Of a stretch of DNA of 64,000 nucleotides, positions 8,065 to 16,257 are shown one piece after another. The position numbers were made by a program, and so were the translations under genes. The notes beneath the pieces were generated by a model. It saw only the letters and a program-made list of their open reading frames with translations, made no database searches and was not told the DNA's origin. The stretch comes from Flavobacterium sp. Root420 (lineage in GTDB: Bacteria; Bacteroidota; Bacteroidia; Flavobacteriales; Flavobacteriaceae), in contig NZ_LMEF01000033.1 in the NCBI RefSeq assembly GCF_001427905.1, forward strand, positions 165,305 through 229,304. The letters are read 5' to 3'. Position 1 is the stretch's first letter. Each line of letters opens with the position of its first letter.

Positions 8065-8976
8065 TTAAATAAACTGGACAATAAAATACCAAATAGCAAG
8101 GGTTATAAAAGATATCGGGATCCCGAAACCAATCATCATACTGCTTAATTTTGGTTTTAAGCCATAAGTCGAAGCTAATATCGCACCTGTAATCATCGGT
8201 GCCATTGCGATTTCTATTATAGTAATTTTAATAGCCTCAGAATGTTGATTGAAAATGAAAACATATAAAACCATAATAATAAATGGTGTTACAATAAGCC
8301 TGAAGAAAAGACCCAATCGTAAAAACCGCCAATGCTGACTTTTTCTATCAAAATTTAATTGTAATCCAACTGAAAACAAAGCTAATGGCGTAACCAAACT
8401 CCCTACTTTCAATAAAACAGACTGAAGGTTTAAATCTAGATCATATTGAAAAACATTTAACGAGCAAGCCACCACAAACGTAATGAAAGGTGGAAATAAA
8501 ATTACTTTTTTAAGAATACTCCACGCATCCGGACTGCCTTTAGAATAAAATGCAGCAACAAAAACACCCAAAGTTGAAACGACAACAAAAGTACCAGGCT
8601 GATCAACCAAAATAGCGGTTTCTAAACCTTTTTTCCCAAATAAAGCTTCCACTATTGGATAGCCCAAAAAGGATGAATTACTTAATCCTGCAGTCAGAAC
8701 CAAACAACCAATTAGTTTATTTGACCAGCCCAATCTTCTCCCTAAAAAATGAAAAAAAATAAAAGCCAGAAAAAAACTGATCCAGCCCGCTCCTATTGGA
8801 AACAGCAGATCATTGTTCCATTTTATCTTTGGAATATGATATAAAGTAATGGCAGGTAAGCATATATAGATGACAATTTTATTGATGCTTTTGTAGATAT
8901 GGGTTGGAAATCGCTTTACATTTTGCAAAAGCAATCCTAAAAACAAAAAGAAGAATATCTGAATAAAGTTGTTCAT
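8065..8976 (-). CDS. AEC-family (auxin efflux carrier-like) permease
   Basis: This protein of about 303 residues has some ten hydrophobic segments in two halves, separated near residue 150, as in the Mem_trans/AEC family. Bacterial members export malonate, malate or other small organic anions; the substrate here is unknown. I start it at the ATG at 8976 (MNNFIQIFFFLFLG). An ATG six codons upstream is possible, but a perfect -7 box (8992-8999, minus) leaves almost no leader for it. It is divergent from the Rrf2 gene, with a TTAGTNN array between them. Confidence 0.85.
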   Translation of the reverse strand: MNNFIQIFFFLFLGLLLQNVKRFPTHIYKSINKIVIYICLPAITLYHIPKIKWNNDLLFPIGAGWISFFLAFIFFHFLGRRLGWSNKLIGCLVLTAGLSNSSFLGYPIVEALFGKKGLETAILVDQPGTFVVVSTLGVFVAAFYSKGSPDAWSILKKVILFPPFITFVVACSLNVFQYDLDLNLQSVLLKVGSLVTPLALFSVGLQLNFDRKSQHWRFLRLGLFFRLIVTPFIIMVLYVFIFNQHSEAIKITIIEIAMAPMITGAILASTYGLKPKLSSMMIGFGIPISFITLAIWYFIVQFI

Positions 8977-8991
8977 AGCGTAGGTTCCCGA

Positions 8992-8999
8992 CAAAAATA
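8992..8999 (-). promoter_or_regulatory. -7 promoter box of the AEC permease gene
   Basis: Minus-strand TATTTTTG matches TAnnTTTG and lies 15 bp before the chosen ATG. It overlaps the region before the alternative start at 8994, which disfavours that start. Confidence 0.45.
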
Positions 9000-9010
9000 A
9001 GGATTTATAA

Positions 9011-9136
9011 TTTAGTAATTAGTGCTTAGTCGTTAGTAATTAGTCTAGTCATTTTTTGAAGATAATTTCACTAAAATCCCTAGACTAATTACTTATTTTC
9101 CAAAACTAATGACCAAGAACTGATGACTAGGAACTA
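9011..9136. repeat. Fold-back array of 7-bp TTAGTNN units
   Basis: Left part: TTAGTAA, TTAGTGC, TTAGTCG, TTAGTAA, TTAGTCT. Right part: the reverse-complement pattern (AGACTAATTACTTA ... AACTAATGACCAAG ... GATGACTAGGAACTAAA). It sits in the divergent promoter region between the AEC permease and Rrf2 genes, so it cannot be only a terminator. Confidence 0.75.
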
Positions 9137-9176
9137 AAAAAATGTTAAACTATTTTTTTTGTTCAATTAAACACTT

Positions 9177-9184
9177 TACATTTG
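9177..9184 (+). promoter_or_regulatory. -7 promoter box of the Rrf2-family gene
   Basis: TACATTTG is a perfect TAnnTTTG, 19 bp before the ATG. The putative operator (9183-9200) overlaps its last bases and the expected transcription start. Confidence 0.55.
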
Positions 9185-9200
9185 TAACATATTTTATTAC
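9183..9200 (+). promoter_or_regulatory. Putative Rrf2 operator, copy 1
   Basis: TGTAACATATTTTATTAC contains the inverted repeat GTAA-N9-TTAC. The same 18-mer with one change occurs at 9633-9650 in front of the next gene. Its place over the transcription start fits auto-repression. The binding itself is inferred. Confidence 0.5.
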
Positions 9201-9203
9201 AGT

Positions 9204-9611
9204 ATGATTTCAGGTAAATTTGCCATCACGATTCACATTCTTACTTTACTCACAAAATATCCAAATGATTATTTATCATCTGAATATATTGCGGGAAGTA
9301 TTAACCTGAACCCTGTTTTGGTGCGAAAAGAAATTGCCAATTTAAAAGCACATCATATTGTAGAAAGTAAGGAAGGTAAAAATGGAGGAACAAAATTAGC
9401 GATAGATCCGTCGAATATTTCATTAAAAGAGATATTCGAAATGACTTTTGAAACCATTAATTTGGGATATGCTAAAAATCAGCCGAATCCGGATTGTCCT
9501 GTTGGAAAAAAAATCAATCAAAATTTATCTGCTTTATATGCAGATATGAATCAAAAAGTTAGTTTACAACTAGAAGGAATTTCTTTAGAAGATTTCTCGA
9601 ATCAGTTTTAA
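9204..9611 (+). CDS. Rrf2-family transcriptional regulator (YwnA/HypR-like)
   Basis: This 135-residue winged-helix regulator begins ISGKFAITIHILTLL and has the recognition-helix region NPVLVRKEIANLKAHHIVESKEGKNGGTKL in two parts (about 34-65). The Rrf2 GGxxL wing is present. The three-cysteine Fe-S cluster motif of IscR/NsrR is absent. The only cysteine is in NPDCPVG (about 96), as in the redox-sensing YwnA/HypR subgroup. The following gene encodes an NmrA-like oxidoreductase, the same pairing as ywnA-ywnB in Bacillus. Near-identical 18-mers before both genes suggest that it represses itself and its partner and is released by thiol stress. Confidence 0.88.
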   Translation: MISGKFAITIHILTLLTKYPNDYLSSEYIAGSINLNPVLVRKEIANLKAHHIVESKEGKNGGTKLAIDPSNISLKEIFEMTFETINLGYAKNQPNPDCPVGKKINQNLSALYADMNQKVSLQLEGISLEDFSNQF

Positions 9612-9632
9612 AACTATTTTTTTACACAAAAC

Positions 9633-9650
9633 TGTAACATTTTTTATTAC
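9633..9650 (+). promoter_or_regulatory. Putative Rrf2 operator, copy 2
   Basis: TGTAACATTTTTTATTAC is identical to 9183-9200 except at one position, and GTAA-N9-TTAC is conserved. It lies 19 bp before the ATG of the oxidoreductase gene. A run like AAACTATTTTTTT also precedes both copies, as if the control region was duplicated. Confidence 0.5.
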
Positions 9651-9668
9651 TAATTAAATTATATACTT

Positions 9669-10310
9669 ATGAAAATTGCACTTATTGGAGCGACAGGATT
9701 TGTTGGCTCAGCCATTCTAAATGAACTAACAAGCAGAAATCATGAAATTACTGCTATTGCAAGAACACCAAAAGAAACAGCAAACGTGAATTGGGTAGCC
9801 GCTGATATTTTTAATTCGGATGAATTAGCCGCAATTTTGAAGGGAAATGATTTAGTGATCAGCGCATATAACTCAGGATGGAGCAATCCAAATATCTATG
9901 ATGATTTTATTGCTGGTTCAAAATCAGTACAGGAAGCCGTAAAAAAATCAGGGGTGAAACGTTTTATCGTTATTGGCGGTGGCGGAAGTTTATTTGTAGC
10001 TCCAGGTTTACAAGCGGTAGATACACCCGATTTTCCAAAAGAATATTATGTTGCTGCGACTGCTGCGCGTGATTACCTCAACATCATTAAAGAAGAAAAA
10101 GAATTGGATTGGGCGTTTTTCAGTCCGGCTTTCGAAATGCACCAAGGCATTACAACCGGAAGAACTGGAAAATACCGTTTAGGATTAGAAAATCCGGTAT
10201 TCAATGACGAACAAAGAAGCATTCTATCTGTAGAAGATTTAGCCGTTGTAATTGCTGATGAAGCTGAAAATGCAAAACACCATCAAGTTCGTTTTACTGC
10301 AGCGTACTAA
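9669..10310 (+). CDS. NAD(P)-binding oxidoreductase, NmrA-like SDR (YwnB-like)
   Basis: This 213-residue atypical short-chain dehydrogenase starts with the Rossmann motif GATGFVGS (about 7-14). IAARTP-like residues (IARTP, about 31-35) follow strand 2, which favours NADPH. RFIVIGGGGS (about 100-109) is the conserved central strand of NmrA/YwnB proteins; no classical YxxxK site stands out, although EYYVAATAARDYL occupies the comparable region. The substrate is unknown. Its place behind a redox-type Rrf2 regulator and a copy of the same operator points to electrophile, quinone or disulfide stress. Confidence 0.82.
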   Translation: MKIALIGATGFVGSAILNELTSRNHEITAIARTPKETANVNWVAADIFNSDELAAILKGNDLVISAYNSGWSNPNIYDDFIAGSKSVQEAVKKSGVKRFIVIGGGGSLFVAPGLQAVDTPDFPKEYYVAATAARDYLNIIKEEKELDWAFFSPAFEMHQGITTGRTGKYRLGLENPVFNDEQRSILSVEDLAVVIADEAENAKHHQVRFTAAY

Positions 10311-10320
10311 TTTTTTTTTC

Positions 10321-10381
10321 GCCACGAATTCACGAATATTTTTATTTATAAATTATGCGCAAACATTCGTGAATTCGTGGC
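10321..10381. repeat. Perfect 17-bp inverted repeat of CACGAATT units
   Basis: GCCACGAATTCACGAAT (10321-10337) is the exact reverse complement of 10365-10381. Each arm is two 8-bp units (CACGAATT, CACGAATA). It follows the NmrA-like gene and can end its transcript. Confidence 0.8.
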
Positions 10382-10391
10382 TATAAACTTC

Positions 10392-10430
10392 AACAGTTTC
10401 AAAGAAAATCCTTTTTTGAAACTGTTTTTG
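10392..10430 (+). terminator. Hairpin with T-run before meaB
   Basis: AACAGTTTCAA pairs with TTGAAACTGTT (10416-10426), followed by TTTG. It is a second terminator behind the NmrA-like gene. A weak -7-like TACTTTTA follows at about 10438, so the meaB promoter may begin here. Confidence 0.6.
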
Positions 10431-10464
10431 TTTTCTGTACTTTTACAATACCAAAAAAAGTATT

Positions 10465-11562
10465 TTGTCAAGTCCAAATAAACAATCAAGCAGTTTACAA
10501 GAAAAAGCTGGAATTTCACCTCCTGAAATTATCAATGTATCGGCTATCAGCCAAATTCAGAAAAACAGGCGAAAACAACCTTCTTCAGAAGAATTAATTA
10601 ATGGAATACTTCATGGCAACAGAACGGCTTTGAGTCGGGCCATAACTTTGGTCGAAAGCACCAATCCTGAACATGCTGACAAAGCCAATGAAGTTATAAA
10701 TGGATGTTTACCGCATGCCAATAAATCGATTCGAATTGGAATTACTGGCGTTCCAGGCGTTGGAAAAAGTACTTTTATTGAAGCTTTTGGAACCTTTTTA
10801 ACGCAACTTGGAAAAAAGGTGGCTGTATTAGCGGTTGATCCGAGTAGTTCACTTTCGCACGGAAGTATTTTAGGGGATAAAACCCGTATGGAAGAATTGG
10901 TAAAAGACGAAAATGCTTTTATCAGACCAAGCGCTTCCGGAGACACTTTAGGTGGCGTAGCGAGGAAAACGCGTGAATCGATTATTTTGTGTGAAGCTGC
11001 TGGTTATGATACCATCATTATTGAAACTGTTGGTGTTGGACAAAGTGAAACCGCTGTTCACAGTATGGTAGATTTTTTCTTATTACTAAAAATTTCAGGT
11101 GCCGGTGATGAACTTCAGGGTATCAAACGTGGCATCATGGAAATGGCCGATGCCATTATCATCAACAAGGCGGACGGCGACAATATTAAAAAAGCCAATC
11201 AGGCAAAATTAGAATTCAACAGGGCTCTGCATTTATTTCCTCCCAAAAAATCAAACTGGCAGCCAAAAGTTACCACTTGCAGTGCCATCACTAAAGAAGG
11301 CATTTCTGATATCTGGAACACCATTTCAGAGTATGTTCAAATGACAAATGAAACTGGTTTCTTTTATGAAAAGCGAAAAGAACAAAATCATTTTTGGATG
11401 ATGGAAACCATCAATGAACAATTGAAACTGAACTTCTACAATCAACCAGAAATTATTTCGCAACTGGAACAAAACAAAAAAGCAGTGCAAAATGATGAAA
11501 TTTCACCATTTGCAGCTGCTCAAAATTTATTAAAACTGTATTTTGATAAAGGTTCAAAGTAG
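10465..11562 (+). CDS. meaB: Methylmalonyl-CoA mutase-associated GTPase MeaB
   Basis: This 365-residue G3E-type GTPase loads and protects the adenosylcobalamin cofactor of methylmalonyl-CoA mutase (genes at 49.3-52.8 kb). Walker A is GVPGVGKST, followed by DPSSSLSHGSILGDKTRME (switch region), ETVGVGQSE and the guanine motif NKADGDN. The C-terminal helices (about 315-360) form the dimer arm. The frame opens with TTG at 10465; no in-frame ATG gives the conserved N-terminus SSEELINGILHGNRTALS, so the TTG start is likely. The last codons GGT TCA AAG TAG belong to an 8-bp repeat array, so the GSK tail and the stop are repeat-encoded. Confidence 0.93.
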   Translation: MSSPNKQSSSLQEKAGISPPEIINVSAISQIQKNRRKQPSSEELINGILHGNRTALSRAITLVESTNPEHADKANEVINGCLPHANKSIRIGITGVPGVGKSTFIEAFGTFLTQLGKKVAVLAVDPSSSLSHGSILGDKTRMEELVKDENAFIRPSASGDTLGGVARKTRESIILCEAAGYDTIIIETVGVGQSETAVHSMVDFFLLLKISGAGDELQGIKRGIMEMADAIIINKADGDNIKKANQAKLEFNRALHLFPPKKSNWQPKVTTCSAITKEGISDIWNTISEYVQMTNETGFFYEKRKEQNHFWMMETINEQLKLNFYNQPEIISQLEQNKKAVQNDEISPFAAAQNLLKLYFDKGSK

Positions 11563-11626
11563 CAAAGGTTCAAAGGGACAAAGGTTTTTACAACCCGTTC
11601 CTTTGAACCTTTGCTACTTTGAACCT
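11550..11626. repeat. Fold-back array of 8-bp TTCAAAGG-like units, perfect 27-bp arms
   Basis: 11550-11576 is the exact reverse complement of 11600-11626. Units are TTCAAAGT, AGCAAAGG, TTCAAAGG, GACAAAGG. It overlaps the last codons and the stop of meaB, and its right edge lies inside the stop codon of the convergent LTA-synthase-like gene (11625-11627). Confidence 0.88.
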
Positions 11627-13559
11627 ATTTTTTTCTAAGTTTATACTTATTTTCCTTGTACAAATTTCCTGCTGTAATTACATGTGCCAAAGCATCTTTT
11701 GCTAATTCTTCATTCAATTTTACAGGAATTAAAGTCGTATCATTTTTAATTTCAAATTGCAGTGGTTTCAAATTAGGCTGCATAATTACAACCTGATTTT
11801 CAACTCTGAACGCATTTATATCATTAAATTGCATGATTGATCTTCCCTGAATTTTGGCATCTAATTTATTTAGGTTTCTACCCACCATTGGCGTTTCAAA
11901 AGGGACTCCTAAATAACCTAATAAGGTTGGCGGAATATCAATTTGGCTTGCCAAATTGCTGTAAACGGTACCTTTTTTTACTCCTGGCCCAATGATTAAA
12001 GCCGGAATATGAAATTTATTGATTGGCACTAAGTTTTTACCATAAGTTCTCGTGTTATGATCGGCGATAACAATAAAAATAGTATTTTTAAAATACGCTT
12101 CTTTTTTAGCCATTTCGAAGAATTTCCCAATAGAGAAATCAGCATATTTCATGGCATTATTGACAGTTGCCGGGATCTTATCAAAAGGTTTGATTCTTCC
12201 TGCAGGATACTCAAAAGGTTCGTGATTTGAAGTTGAAAACATTAAAGAAAAGAAAGGTTTATCTCCTTTTGCTTTAAAGTAATTATTTGCTTTTGTAACC
12301 AAATCTTCATCTGAATAACCCCAGGTTCCTTTGAAAGCATATTTTTTTCCATCTGATTCAAAATCTTCCTGATCAACGATATCCTGAAAACCATTTCCGT
12401 TGAAAAACGAAGCCATATTGTCAAAATTTGCCATTCCGCCGTAAATGAAACTAGTGTCATACCCCTTTTGTTTTAAGGCATCAGCAAGCGTAAAAAAACC
12501 TTGTTGAGAGTTTCCTAATTTCACGACACTTTCTGAAGGCGAAGGCAAAAATCCGGTAACAACTGCTTCAATTCCACGTACACTACGGGTTCCGGTACAA
12601 TATAAATTAGTAAACAGTAAACCTTCTTTTGATAATTTATCAAATTCTGGCGTCAATGGTTTTCCACCTAAAATTCCAACATATTCGGCACCTAAACTTT
12701 CTTGTAGAAAAATAACCAAATTATAAGGTTTTTTATTAACCGAATCCGGTTGTTGTACATGCAAAAACGGAATTTCAGCATCTGTAAAATCATTTGGTCC
12801 AGCAATCATGTATTTTTTCACACGAGCGATTGCTTCGGCTTCCTCCATTTTTCCGTACATCTTGGTGTTTCCTTCATTTTTAATGGAATACGCAGCAAAT
12901 GCAACGGTATAAAATGAATTCAATCCCAATGTATTCGTTAATTGATCTGTAGAAAAAACAGCATTACTGGCATTAATTGGTCGTTTTGAAGTAAGACTTG
13001 AACGTGCTCCAAAAAACAATAAAAAAGCCAATAACGGAAAAATCATTAATTTGAATTTATAATCCGCAAGTGAAGTATAAAAATATTTTTTTCCTTTTTT
13101 GAAAGCAAAATAGATAACCGCACCCAAAATCAGGAAAGTGACAATTATCGAAGTCAGGTAACTTTTTAAAAGCATTCCGACCACTTCCTTAGGATAGATA
13201 AGATAATCTAAGAAAATTTTATTCGGACGCGTGTCGTATTGTTTTACAAAATCCGGAGAAGCTAATTCTACAAATAGAATCAGAAACAGAAATAAGAAAC
13301 TATAAATTACCAGAAATTTATTGGTAAACTTCAACCATTTATTCGGAAGAAAAGTAATTAAAACAGCTGGCAGAAAAGACAAATAACAAAGTAAAATCAA
13401 ATCCATTCGAAGACCGATTGGAAAAATATACCAGAAATTTGGTGTTTCGACAACTCTATCTTTAAAAAGAAAAAATAAAAATATTCGACTTAAAGTAGTA
13501 ATTAGCAATCCGATTGCTATAAAATTAAAAATGGGTTTTAAAAAACTTAATTTTTTCAT
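11625..13559 (-). CDS. LTA synthase-family phosphoglycerol/phosphoethanolamine transferase
   Basis: This 644-residue membrane-anchored enzyme has five hydrophobic segments in residues 1-190, then a periplasmic sulfatase-fold domain (about 275-600). The likely nucleophile is a Thr in YCTGTRSVRGIEA. FLQESLGAEYVG and IVIADHNTR supply the metal-binding Glu and Asp/His of the family. In Firmicutes such enzymes polymerise lipoteichoic acid. Flavobacteria have none, so transfer of a phospholipid head group to an envelope glycan or lipid is the probable role. The TAG stop falls in an 8-bp repeat array shared with meaB. The small acidic protein gene lies 60 bp upstream on the same strand. Confidence 0.87.
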   Translation of the reverse strand: MKKLSFLKPIFNFIAIGLLITTLSRIFLFFLFKDRVVETPNFWYIFPIGLRMDLILLCYLSFLPAVLITFLPNKWLKFTNKFLVIYSFLFLFLILFVELASPDFVKQYDTRPNKIFLDYLIYPKEVVGMLLKSYLTSIIVTFLILGAVIYFAFKKGKKYFYTSLADYKFKLMIFPLLAFLLFFGARSSLTSKRPINASNAVFSTDQLTNTLGLNSFYTVAFAAYSIKNEGNTKMYGKMEEAEAIARVKKYMIAGPNDFTDAEIPFLHVQQPDSVNKKPYNLVIFLQESLGAEYVGILGGKPLTPEFDKLSKEGLLFTNLYCTGTRSVRGIEAVVTGFLPSPSESVVKLGNSQQGFFTLADALKQKGYDTSFIYGGMANFDNMASFFNGNGFQDIVDQEDFESDGKKYAFKGTWGYSDEDLVTKANNYFKAKGDKPFFSLMFSTSNHEPFEYPAGRIKPFDKIPATVNNAMKYADFSIGKFFEMAKKEAYFKNTIFIVIADHNTRTYGKNLVPINKFHIPALIIGPGVKKGTVYSNLASQIDIPPTLLGYLGVPFETPMVGRNLNKLDAKIQGRSIMQFNDINAFRVENQVVIMQPNLKPLQFEIKNDTTLIPVKLNEELAKDALAHVITAGNLYKENKYKLRKK

Positions 13560-13619
13560 TAGAAAGATTTAAATAATTTTTATGTGAGCTGTTACTTTAA
13601 AGTACATTGTAGTTCGCCT

Positions 13620-13847
13620 TTACTCTTCGTAACGATTTATTTCTCTGTCATAAAATTCATTTGCTTTTTCGATCAAGCCTTCCATTTCAGCATTTAATTC
13701 AGCTTCATCAAGATCTTCTGCTTCTTCTAAAAATTCAACCTCATCATCTTTTAAATTGATGATAAATCTTGGGTAATCAAGGTGAACGATAAAAATATCA
13801 TCTGGAAAATCAGTATTGTCTCCAAGTAAAAATTTAGGTAATTCCAT
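13620..13847 (-). CDS. Small acidic hypothetical protein
   Basis: This 75-residue protein has no signal peptide or membrane segment. Residues 1-35 look like a small beta-structured part (DIFIVHLDYPRFIINL), and 36-75 are a highly acidic helix ending in REINRYEE. About one third of the residues are Asp or Glu. I do not recognise a characterised family. The position between the MATE and LTA-synthase-like genes, all on the minus strand with gaps of 27 and 60 bp, suggests one transcript. Its codon use resembles its neighbours, so it is probably a real gene. Confidence 0.72.
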   Translation of the reverse strand: MELPKFLLGDNTDFPDDIFIVHLDYPRFIINLKDDEVEFLEEAEDLDEAELNAEMEGLIEKANEFYDREINRYEE

Positions 13848-13874
13848 TTTATTATTGTTTTATAAGCTTCAAAT

Positions 13875-15260
13875 TTAACTATTTGAAACTGAATTATTGA
13901 TTAATTTTTTGGTTAAGTAATGAAAACGAATGTACAGAAATAGGGCTGCAGAAGTTAATCCTGCCAAAAGCCCAATCCATACCCCCTCTGCTTTCCACGG
14001 GGTATATTCTGCTAAATAATAAGAAATTGGAAAACCAATTACCCAGTAAGCAACAAAAGTAATATACATTGGCACTTTTACATCCTGCAAACCACGGAGC
14101 GCTCCTAAGACCACAACCTGTATTCCGTCAGAAATTTGAAAAATGGCCGCTATCAAAAGTAATTTTGATGCAATATTGATTACTTCATTATTATCCAGCA
14201 ATTGTCCTCCATTTTCCATATTCAAAAAGAGATACGGTAAGTAATTATGAAAGGCAACAAATAGAATTGCAAAAATGGTTTCGAGTATTATCGCCAATAA
14301 AAAAATAGAACGGGCAACGACCACCAATTTTTTAAAATCCTGCAAACCTCTTTGGTTACTAACTCTAATCATCGAAGTTACACTTAATCCCATTGCAAAC
14401 ATAAAAGTCATAGAGGCCAGACTCAACGCAATTTGATTGGCTGCCTGACTGGTTTTTCCGATATTCCCGCAAAGCCAGATTGAGGCCGTAAACAACACTA
14501 CTTCAAAAAGCATTTGCATAGCAGATGGAAAACCAATGCTTATTATTTTTTTTATGGTTTCTTTTTTAATTTCCTGAAAACTGAAATCTTTAAAAAAGCG
14601 TTTTAAATCATTTCTTCTTGATAGCATAATGTGCATAAACATCACCAAAAATATCCTTGAAATTACAGTACCAAGAGCTGCTCCGATGATTCCCATTTTT
14701 GGAAAAATCCAAATACCATAAATCAACATATAATTAATCCCCACATGTAGCACATTTGCCATAATCATGGCGTACATCGAATATTTTGTCATCGACATTC
14801 CGTCAGCAAACTGCTTGTAACCCTGATACATAATTAGCGGAATTAATGAAAAAGCTACCCAATCAAGATAAGGTTTTGCAAGTCTGATTACATCGGCTGG
14901 CTGGTGCAGTAATTCCATTATTGGCTTTGCCAGAACAATCACGCCAAACAACATTAATCCTAAAATGGTGCATAAAAATAAACCATGATGAAAGGCTGAA
15001 CGAACTTTAGTATCATTCTTTTCTGCATCGCCTTCAGCCACAATTGGAGTAATTGCTGTAGAGAAACCAATTCCTAAAGACATTGCAATAAAAATCATGC
15101 TATTGCCAAGCGAAACCGCAGCAAGTTCAGTACTCCCTAACTTCCCGACCATTATATTATCGACAATACCTATTAAAGTATGGCCTACCATTCCTAAAAT
15201 TACAGGATATGCTAATTTTAAATTATACGAAAACTCTTTTGTATACTGTGCTAAGTTCAA
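13875..15260 (-). CDS. MATE family multidrug / toxin exporter
   Basis: The product of about 462 residues has twelve membrane segments in two repeats. It begins with LKLAYPVILGMVGHTLIGIV and carries VDNIMVGKLG in helix 1-2, the NorM-type MATE pattern. Such carriers export cationic drugs or metabolites with Na+ or H+ influx. The start is uncertain: there is no ATG before the first membrane helix. The frame can open with TTG at 15284, but those bases are the TTG of a perfect -7 box (TATCTTTG, 15282-15289, minus). I place it at the next TTG (15260), which leaves a short leader. Confidence 0.85.
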   Translation of the reverse strand: MNLAQYTKEFSYNLKLAYPVILGMVGHTLIGIVDNIMVGKLGSTELAAVSLGNSMIFIAMSLGIGFSTAITPIVAEGDAEKNDTKVRSAFHHGLFLCTILGLMLFGVIVLAKPIMELLHQPADVIRLAKPYLDWVAFSLIPLIMYQGYKQFADGMSMTKYSMYAMIMANVLHVGINYMLIYGIWIFPKMGIIGAALGTVISRIFLVMFMHIMLSRRNDLKRFFKDFSFQEIKKETIKKIISIGFPSAMQMLFEVVLFTASIWLCGNIGKTSQAANQIALSLASMTFMFAMGLSVTSMIRVSNQRGLQDFKKLVVVARSIFLLAIILETIFAILFVAFHNYLPYLFLNMENGGQLLDNNEVINIASKLLLIAAIFQISDGIQVVVLGALRGLQDVKVPMYITFVAYWVIGFPISYYLAEYTPWKAEGVWIGLLAGLTSAALFLYIRFHYLTKKLINNSVSNS

Positions 15261-15281
15261 TTCTATTCTTTTTAAGTCGGG

Positions 15282-15289
15282 CAAAGATA
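15282..15289 (-). promoter_or_regulatory. -7 promoter box at the start of the MATE gene
   Basis: Minus-strand TATCTTTG matches TAnnTTTG exactly. Its last three bases would be the TTG start codon of the longest reading frame, which cannot be both box and translated start for a transcript made from it. Confidence 0.5.
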
Positions 15290-15517
15290 ATCAGAAGCTT
15301 TGGATTCTGTAGTGTTATTAAAAAAGATAAGACAATATTAAAAATTGCAATCCCGATCCCGAAACTTCGGGATGGAACAAATTCCAAATTCCAAAACTTG
15401 TAAACGAAAAAACAAAGTCAGTTTTGAAATTATATAACAATTTTAGAAAATTATATAACAGGCACAAAAGACCTCGCCACTACTTTTACATCATTAATAA
15501 TTCAAAAAAAAAATCTT

Positions 15518-16063
15518 ATGATCTTAAGAAATCTGAAATTTATCTGCCTAGCTACTATAGCTTTTTTATCTGCCAACACAACTTTCGCTCAAGAAACTAC
15601 AACTACAACAACGGAAAGCGAAATTAAAAATTACGATCAGGGTTTTAGATTGGGATTTGGTTTAAACGGAGGTTTACCAACTGACAATGCTTACGATTGG
15701 TCTCTTGGCGGAGATGTTCGTTTACAATATGATTTGTCTAAAAGAACATCGTTGACTTTGACCACAGGTTTTACAAACTTATTTATGGGAAAAGATGAAA
15801 ATGGAGTTGATGTAAATGATCTTGGATTTATTCCGGCAAAAGCTGGTTTTAAAGCCTTCATTTGGGAAGATCAGTTCTATGTTTTAGGTGAAGTTGGTGC
15901 GGGTTTTGCCGTTACAAACGGATATAACGACACCACTTTTTTATGGGCGCCAGGAATTGGATATGCCAACAAATATATCGATATCAGTGTCCGCTACGAG
16001 GACTATAATAAATTCAAAACCAATCAGGTGGCTTTACGTCTTGCCTACGGATTTGATTTATAA
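15518..16063 (+). CDS. Outer-membrane beta-barrel protein, hypothetical
   Basis: This 181-residue exported protein has a signal peptide of about 24 residues, ending in ANTTFAQE, followed by a Thr run. The mature part alternates polar and hydrophobic residues in eight or so strands (GFRLGFGLNGGLP, DVRLQYDLSKRTSLTLTTGFTN, FYVLGEVGAGFAV) and ends in RLAYGFDL, as expected for a small OmpA/OmpX-like barrel that inserts through BamA. No enzymatic motif is seen, and the function is unknown. It has its own leader of 200 bp containing a small palindrome (ATCCCGAAACTTCGGGAT at 15354) and is followed by two tandem hairpins. Confidence 0.8.
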   Translation: MILRNLKFICLATIAFLSANTTFAQETTTTTTESEIKNYDQGFRLGFGLNGGLPTDNAYDWSLGGDVRLQYDLSKRTSLTLTTGFTNLFMGKDENGVDVNDLGFIPAKAGFKAFIWEDQFYVLGEVGAGFAVTNGYNDTTFLWAPGIGYANKYIDISVRYEDYNKFKTNQVALRLAYGFDL

Positions 16064-16097
16064 AAATACGTTCATTTATTCTTTTGTTTTTGGTATG

Positions 16098-16130
16098 AAC
16101 CCGACAGATCCTCATAGTCTGTCGGGTTTT
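16098..16130 (+). terminator. Terminator of the beta-barrel gene
   Basis: AACCCGACAGA pairs with TCTGTCGGGTT, followed by TTG and a T-rich run, 35 bp after the stop. An imperfect copy of the same hairpin (AAACCTGACA ... TGTCGGGTTT) follows at 16167-16199. Confidence 0.85.
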
Positions 16131-16166
16131 GTTATTTTAAAACAAATCGAAATCTCACAAAATAAT

Positions 16167-16257
16167 AAACCTGACAAGTTTCAACAACCTGTCGGGTTTA
16201 AAATATAAAAATTATCTAATTATCTAATTGACACATTTTCTAATTATTCTAATTAAC
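16167..16257. repeat. Second CCGACAGG-type hairpin and TTATCTAA array
   Basis: 16167-16199 is a degenerate repeat of the preceding terminator. 16211-16257 holds TTATCTAA units and ends in TTCTAATT units. Together they close the gap between the convergent barrel and PPK2 genes. Confidence 0.6.

Noticed and set aside
15209..15627. Short plus-strand frames before the beta-barrel gene
   Set aside because: They overlap the start of the MATE gene or the barrel gene in other frames and have no conserved features.
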